DNA of 21,329 nt from Pseudomonadota bacterium (lineage in GTDB: Bacteria; Pseudomonadota; Alphaproteobacteria; Rhizobiales; Kaistiaceae), in NCBI GenBank assembly GCA_023391905.1, contig JAEWAD010000083.1:1-21329 (forward strand), given 5' to 3'. Shown here piece by piece: positions 18,096 to 21,329 of this stretch; position 1 is the first letter of the stretch; every line of letters begins with the position of its first letter. A program made the translations under genes and the position numbers. The notes beneath the pieces were generated by a model, which was given only the letters and a program-made list of their open reading frames with translations, was not told the origin of the DNA and did no database searches.

Positions 18096-19130
18096 TCAGC
18101 CGTCGAAGCCGACGACGTCGACCAGCTCGCTCGCCTGCTTGCGGTCGTTGGCGATCGCGGTCAGCGGCGTCGGGTCGACGGTCAGCGTGCCGAGCTCGGC
18201 GATGATCGGGTCGGCGGCGACGCCGGCGCGGACCGGATATTCGAAGTTCGCCTTGGCGTAGATCTCCTGGGCTTCCTGCGAGGCAAGGAATTCCAAGAGC
18301 TTGACGGCGTTCTCCTTGTTCGGGGCGTTCTTGGCGACCGCGGCGCCCGAGACGTTCACATGCGTGCCCGCCTTGTCCTTGAAGGTCGGCAGGATGACGC
18401 GGATCGCGTTGGCCCATTCCTGCTGCTCGGGGCCGCCCTTGCCGGACCGCATCAGGCCGACATAGTAGGAGTTGGCGATGCCGACGTCGCAGAGATTGGC
18501 GAGGATGTCACGCGCCACGTCGCGGTCGCCGCCGCCGGCCTTGCGGGCGAGGTTGCCCTTGACGTCGGTCAGCCAGGTCTTGGTGGCGTCGGCGCCGTCG
18601 CGCTCGATCATCGCCGCGATCAGCGAGGTGTTGTAGGGGTGCTGGCCAGAGCGGATGCAGACCTTGCCCTTGAAGCGCGGGTCGGCGAGGTCCTCATAGG
18701 TCAGCGTCTCGTCCTTGACGCGGTCCTTCGAGGCATAGATCACGCGGGCGCGCATCGACAGCGCATACCACTGGCCGTCGGCGTCGCGCAGATTGGCGGG
18801 GATGGCGGCTTCGAGCGCCTCGGTCTTGACCGGCTGGGTCAGGCCGCGATCGACCAGCTCGATCAGGTTGCCGTAGTCGACGACGGAGAGCAGGTCGGCC
18901 GGCGAATTGGCGCCTTCGGTGGCGACGCGCTCGGCGAGGCCTTCCTTGACGAAGATCACATTGGCATTGATGCCGGTCTCTTTGGTGAAGCTGTCGAGAA
19001 GCGGCTGGATCAGGCCGGGTTCGCGCGTCGTGTAAACATTGACTTCGCCATCGGCGAGCGCGGGCAGCGCGGACGTAACCAGAACCGCGGCGGCAGCGGC
19101 GCTCTGGGCAAGGCGGGCGAGGCTAAGCAT
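18096..19130 (-). CDS. Fe(3+) ABC transporter periplasmic binding protein (FutA/FbpA type)
   Basis: Periplasmic ferric-iron receptor, 344 residues. The ATG at 19130 follows GGAG about 9 nt upstream and opens a signal peptide cleaved after ALA (24-26). The fold markers VYTTRE (32-37), SEGANSPADLL-like EGANSPADLL (72-81), SMRARVIYASK and GTHVNVSG match FutA-type proteins. Iron-ligand tyrosines are present at Y166 (HPYN) and the pair Y222-Y223 (SYYVG). The first-lobe His-Tyr that I recall from FutA/cFbpA (RHY motif) is replaced by E37-P38, so this is a three-tyrosine type, perhaps with E37 or a carbonate completing the site. A large palindrome resembling Irr boxes lies upstream, fitting iron control. 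A hairpin separates it from the permease gene. Confidence 0.9.
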   Translation of the reverse strand: MLSLARLAQSAAAAAVLVTSALPALADGEVNVYTTREPGLIQPLLDSFTKETGINANVIFVKEGLAERVATEGANSPADLLSVVDYGNLIELVDRGLTQPVKTEALEAAIPANLRDADGQWYALSMRARVIYASKDRVKDETLTYEDLADPRFKGKVCIRSGQHPYNTSLIAAMIERDGADATKTWLTDVKGNLARKAGGGDRDVARDILANLCDVGIANSYYVGLMRSGKGGPEQQEWANAIRVILPTFKDKAGTHVNVSGAAVAKNAPNKENAVKLLEFLASQEAQEIYAKANFEYPVRAGVAADPIIAELGTLTVDPTPLTAIANDRKQASELVDVVGFDG

Positions 19131-19248
19131 CGTCGTGATCTCCGTTCATCGAGGGGGCGGAACCCTGGTCGCCACACTTCGGGGCGACTAACGCCGGCTG
19201 CATCCCATCATCCGGAATAGACGTCAATAGAATTTCGCTTGAATATCA

Positions 19249-19289
19249 GCAGCTTAGACTAATTCCAAAATGGAATCGATCTAAGGTGC
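19249..19289. promoter_or_regulatory. Extended palindrome upstream of the iron importer, resembling overlapping Irr boxes
   Basis: Arms CTTAGA-(3 nt)-ATTCCA (19253-19267) repeat in inverted form as TGGAAT-(3 nt)-TCTAAG (19271-19285) around a central AAA. Outer GCA/TGC trinucleotides extend the dyad to 41 bp. Each half plus the centre partly matches the Irr-box pattern TTTAGAANNNTTCTAAA (about 11 and 9 of 14 fixed positions, counted by eye). It lies about 120 nt upstream of the binding-protein ATG. A weak promoter (TTGGAA, 17 nt, TATTCA, minus strand) would overlap it. Confidence 0.5.
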
Positions 19290-19367
19290 GGGGTTTCTAC
19301 TTGAGGCGAAGCGGTGTGCCCGATCTTTTGCCTTCGCCGCGGCGCGTTTTCCAATCGCGGGGGTAGT

Positions 19368-19384
19368 GTAGATCGTGGATCTAC
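19368..19384 (-). terminator. Stem-loop after rsmE
   Basis: GTAGATC (19368-19374) and GATCTAC (19378-19384) form a perfect 7-bp stem with a 3-nt loop, starting 12 nt past the rsmE stop. There is no T run, so it is a weak candidate for the 3' end of the rsmE transcript, which otherwise would read into the iron operon. Confidence 0.35.
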
Positions 19385-19396
19385 CACCTTGTCGCC

Positions 19397-20152
19397 CTAG
19401 GCTTCGACCCAGTCGCCACAGGTCGCCTGCACGAGGGCAAGCGCCGCCACCGCCGCCGTGTCGGCACGCAGGATGCGCGGGCCGAGCGGGATCGCGGTGA
19501 CGAAGGGCAGCTTGCGCAGCGTCTCGCGCTCCTCGGGCGAGAAACCGCCTTCGGGTCCGATCAGCACGGCGAGCGGGCCCCTCGGCAGGCCGCGCAGGAT
19601 CGAGACGGGATCGGCGCCGGTCTCGTCCTCGTCGCAGAAGATGATGCGACGCTCGGGCTCGTCCTTCGGCCAGCGGGCGAGCAGGGCGGCGAGCTGTTCG
19701 GACGGCGCGATCTCCGGGATCGACAGCACGCCGCATTGCTCCGCCGCCTCGATCGCGTTGGCGGAGAGGCGGTCGTCGTTCAGGCGCGTCACCTGGGTGC
19801 GGCGGGTGATCACGGGCCGGATCAGCCCGGCGCCCATCTCGACCGCCTTCTGCACCATGTAGTCGAGCCGCGCCTGCTTGATCGGCGCGAACAGGTAGTG
19901 GAGCTGCGAGGGCGGCGTCTGTTCGCGCGCGCGCTCGTCTGCCTGCAGCACGGCGCCCTTGCGGCCGGCCTCGGCCAGCGTCGCCCTCCACTCGCCATCA
20001 CGCCCGTTGAAGATCAAGACCGGGTCGCCCTCGCGCATGCGCAGCACGTTGACGAGATAGTTGGTCTGGCCCTTGTCCATGACGATGCGCGCACCCGCAT
20101 TGAGCGGCGCGTCGATGAACAGGCGTTGGGTGGTGAAATCATAGCGCGACAT
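19397..20152 (-). CDS. rsmE: 16S rRNA (uracil-1498-N3)-methyltransferase RsmE
   Basis: SPOUT-class enzyme methylating N3 of U1498 in 16S rRNA with S-adenosylmethionine, acting on the small ribosomal subunit. The ATG at 20152 gives 251 residues (E. coli about 243) and starts with the typical SRYDFTTQRLFID; the frame continues upstream but only as non-family sequence. The N-terminal PUA-like domain (about 1-75) includes NYLVNVLRMREGD. The C-terminal knot domain carries LIGPEGGFSPEE (197-208) and LGPRILRADTAAVAAL (223-238), the cofactor-binding trefoil loops. Within it, EQCGV and TQVTRLN also match the family. It is divergent from xseA with a 153-nt gap. Confidence 0.94.
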   Translation of the reverse strand: MSRYDFTTQRLFIDAPLNAGARIVMDKGQTNYLVNVLRMREGDPVLIFNGRDGEWRATLAEAGRKGAVLQADERAREQTPPSQLHYLFAPIKQARLDYMVQKAVEMGAGLIRPVITRRTQVTRLNDDRLSANAIEAAEQCGVLSIPEIAPSEQLAALLARWPKDEPERRIIFCDEDETGADPVSILRGLPRGPLAVLIGPEGGFSPEERETLRKLPFVTAIPLGPRILRADTAAVAALALVQATCGDWVEA

Positions 20153-20305
20153 GCGCTTCGATAGCGCGGAGCCCGGCCGCGCCGCAAGGTGGGTGGCGCG
20201 CGCGGAGCGGAATGGCCGGGTTGACCGGAATCGGACGGGGGGGCATTCAGGGTCGACAGCCACCCGCCGCCGGTTTCCGGCGACATCAGCAAGGCCGCGA
20301 CCGAC

Positions 20306-21329
20306 TTGACCGATCCCGTCTCAAACGCCGGCGAATATTCCGTCACCGAGATCTCGATGGCGCTGAAGCGCACCGTCGAGGATGCGTTCGGTTTCGTGCG
20401 CGTGCGCGGCGAGATCTCCGGCTATCGCGGCCCGCACTCGTCGGGCCACGCCTATTTCGCGCTGAAGGACGATCGCGCCAAGATCGAGGCGGTGATCTGG
20501 AAGGGGAATTTCGGCAAGCTGCGCTTCCGCCCCGAGGAGGGCATGGAGGTCATCGCCACCGGCAAGCTGACCACCTTCCCGGGCTCGTCGAAATACCAGA
20601 TCGTCATCGAGGCGCTGGAGCCGGCCGGCGTCGGCGCGCTGATGGCGCTGCTCGAGGAGCGTCGGCGCAAGCTCGCTGCCGAAGGGTTGTTCGATTCCGC
20701 CCGCAAGCGGCCGATCCCTTACCTGCCCCGCGTCATCGGCGTCGTCACCTCGCCGACCGGCGCCGTCATCCGCGACATCCTGCATCGCCTCGACGACCGC
20801 TTCCCCGTCCGCGTCCTGGTCTGGCCGGTGCGGGTGCAGGGCGAGACGTCGGCGGCGGAAGTGGCGGCGGCCATCGCCGGCTTCAATGCACTTGCCCCTG
20901 ATGGCGCGATCCCGCGCCCGGACGTGCTGATCGTGGCGCGCGGCGGCGGCAGCCTGGAGGATCTCTGGGGCTTCAACGAGGAGATCGTCGTGCGCGCGGC
21001 GGCCGCGTCGCAGATTCCGCTGATCTCCGCCGTCGGCCACGAGACGGATACGACGCTGATCGACTTCGCCGCGGATCTCCGCGCGCCAACGCCGACCGGT
21101 GCTGCCGAAATGGCGGTGCCGGTGCGCTCGGAACTGGTCGGGACGGTGAATGATCTCGGCCGCCGGCTCGACGGCGCCATGCTGCGCCTGGTCGAGGGCC
21201 GCCGGCGGGAATTGCGCGCCGCGACCCGCGCCCTGCCGCGCCTCGACGACCTGCTTGCCATCCCGCGCCGCGCCTTCGACGAACTCGCCGCCCGCATCGG
21301 CCGGGCGCTTGGCGCCAACACGCTGGCGC
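20306..21329 (+). CDS. xseA: Exodeoxyribonuclease VII large subunit, 3' end cut by window edge
   Basis: Catalytic subunit of the single-strand-specific exonuclease VII, used in DNA repair with small subunit XseB. The window holds about 341 codons. The N-terminal OB-fold (about 10-110) reads YSVTEISMALKRTVED, VRVRGEISGYRGPHSSGHAY and IEAVIWKGNF. The nuclease domain follows with VIGVVTSPTGAVIRDIL, RGGGSLEDLWGFNEE (212-226) and GHETDTTLIDFAADLRAPTP (244-263). The start is uncertain: TTG 20306 gives MTDPVSNAGEYSVTEIS, which fits alphaproteobacterial homologues as I recall them. No ATG or GTG occurs between the in-frame upstream stop near 20221 and the ATG inside EISMALK, which is too late. A run of seven G lies upstream at about 20237-20243. 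Confidence 0.92.
   Translation, partial: MTDPVSNAGEYSVTEISMALKRTVEDAFGFVRVRGEISGYRGPHSSGHAYFALKDDRAKIEAVIWKGNFGKLRFRPEEGMEVIATGKLTTFPGSSKYQIVIEALEPAGVGALMALLEERRRKLAAEGLFDSARKRPIPYLPRVIGVVTSPTGAVIRDILHRLDDRFPVRVLVWPVRVQGETSAAEVAAAIAGFNALAPDGAIPRPDVLIVARGGGSLEDLWGFNEEIVVRAAAASQIPLISAVGHETDTTLIDFAADLRAPTPTGAAEMAVPVRSELVGTVNDLGRRLDGAMLRLVEGRRRELRAATRALPRLDDLLAIPRRAFDELAARIGRALGANTLA

Noticed and set aside
16601..18205. Long open frame (534 codons) on the plus strand opposite the iron permease
   Set aside because: Arg/Asp/His/Glu-rich antisense translation without domain signatures. The minus-strand permease has membrane segments and docking loops.
19305..19338. Inverted repeat GGCGAAG/CTTCGCC as an rsmE terminator
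   Set aside because: The loop is 20 nt for a 7-bp stem, and no T run follows.

Overview
The window is high-GC, densely packed bacterial chromosome. Protein similarity as I recall it (XseA, the puu/pot cluster, a FutA-type iron-binding protein with an Irr-like upstream palindrome, and many ABC importers) points to an alphaproteobacterium, most likely Hyphomicrobiales (Rhizobiales). The genus cannot be fixed from the sequence alone. I see no rRNA, tRNA, CRISPR array, insertion sequence or phage gene.

Layout. (1) 1-2816, minus strand: a simple-sugar-type ABC importer in the order binding protein, permease, single-domain ATPase; the ATPase runs off the left edge. Two nearly identical LacI-type palindromes 238 bp apart bracket its start. 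(2) 3054-5874, minus strand: puuA and puuB, the first two steps of the gamma-glutamyl putrescine pathway. (3) 6086-10237, plus strand, divergent from puuA: potF-potG-potH-potI, a complete putrescine-type importer. Blocks 2 and 3 form one uptake-and-catabolism module. (4) 10253-12310, plus strand: a well-formed sigma70 promoter overlapped by two CCCGGGTAAT boxes drives a DUF2239 gene followed by a MATE efflux pump. This looks like a small self-regulated export unit and is the least described part of the window. (5) 12332-14149, minus strand: an AsmA-family envelope protein. (6) 14356-16335, plus strand: acetoacetate-CoA ligase. (7) 16343-19130, minus strand: a ferric-iron importer, binding protein plus fused two-domain permease, with no ATPase beside it and a large palindrome resembling two overlapping Irr boxes upstream. 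(8) 19397-20152, minus strand: rsmE (16S rRNA methyltransferase). (9) 20306 to the right edge, plus strand: xseA (exonuclease VII large subunit), partial.

A theme across the window is post-transcriptional tuning of importers. Each of the three periplasmic binding-protein genes is followed, before its first downstream transporter gene, by a strong intergenic stem-loop. This would allow more binding protein than membrane components. Two intergenic hairpins (4389-4415 and 18030-18052) also share an identical 12-nt core, suggesting a small palindromic repeat family. No gap between genes exceeds 300 bases.
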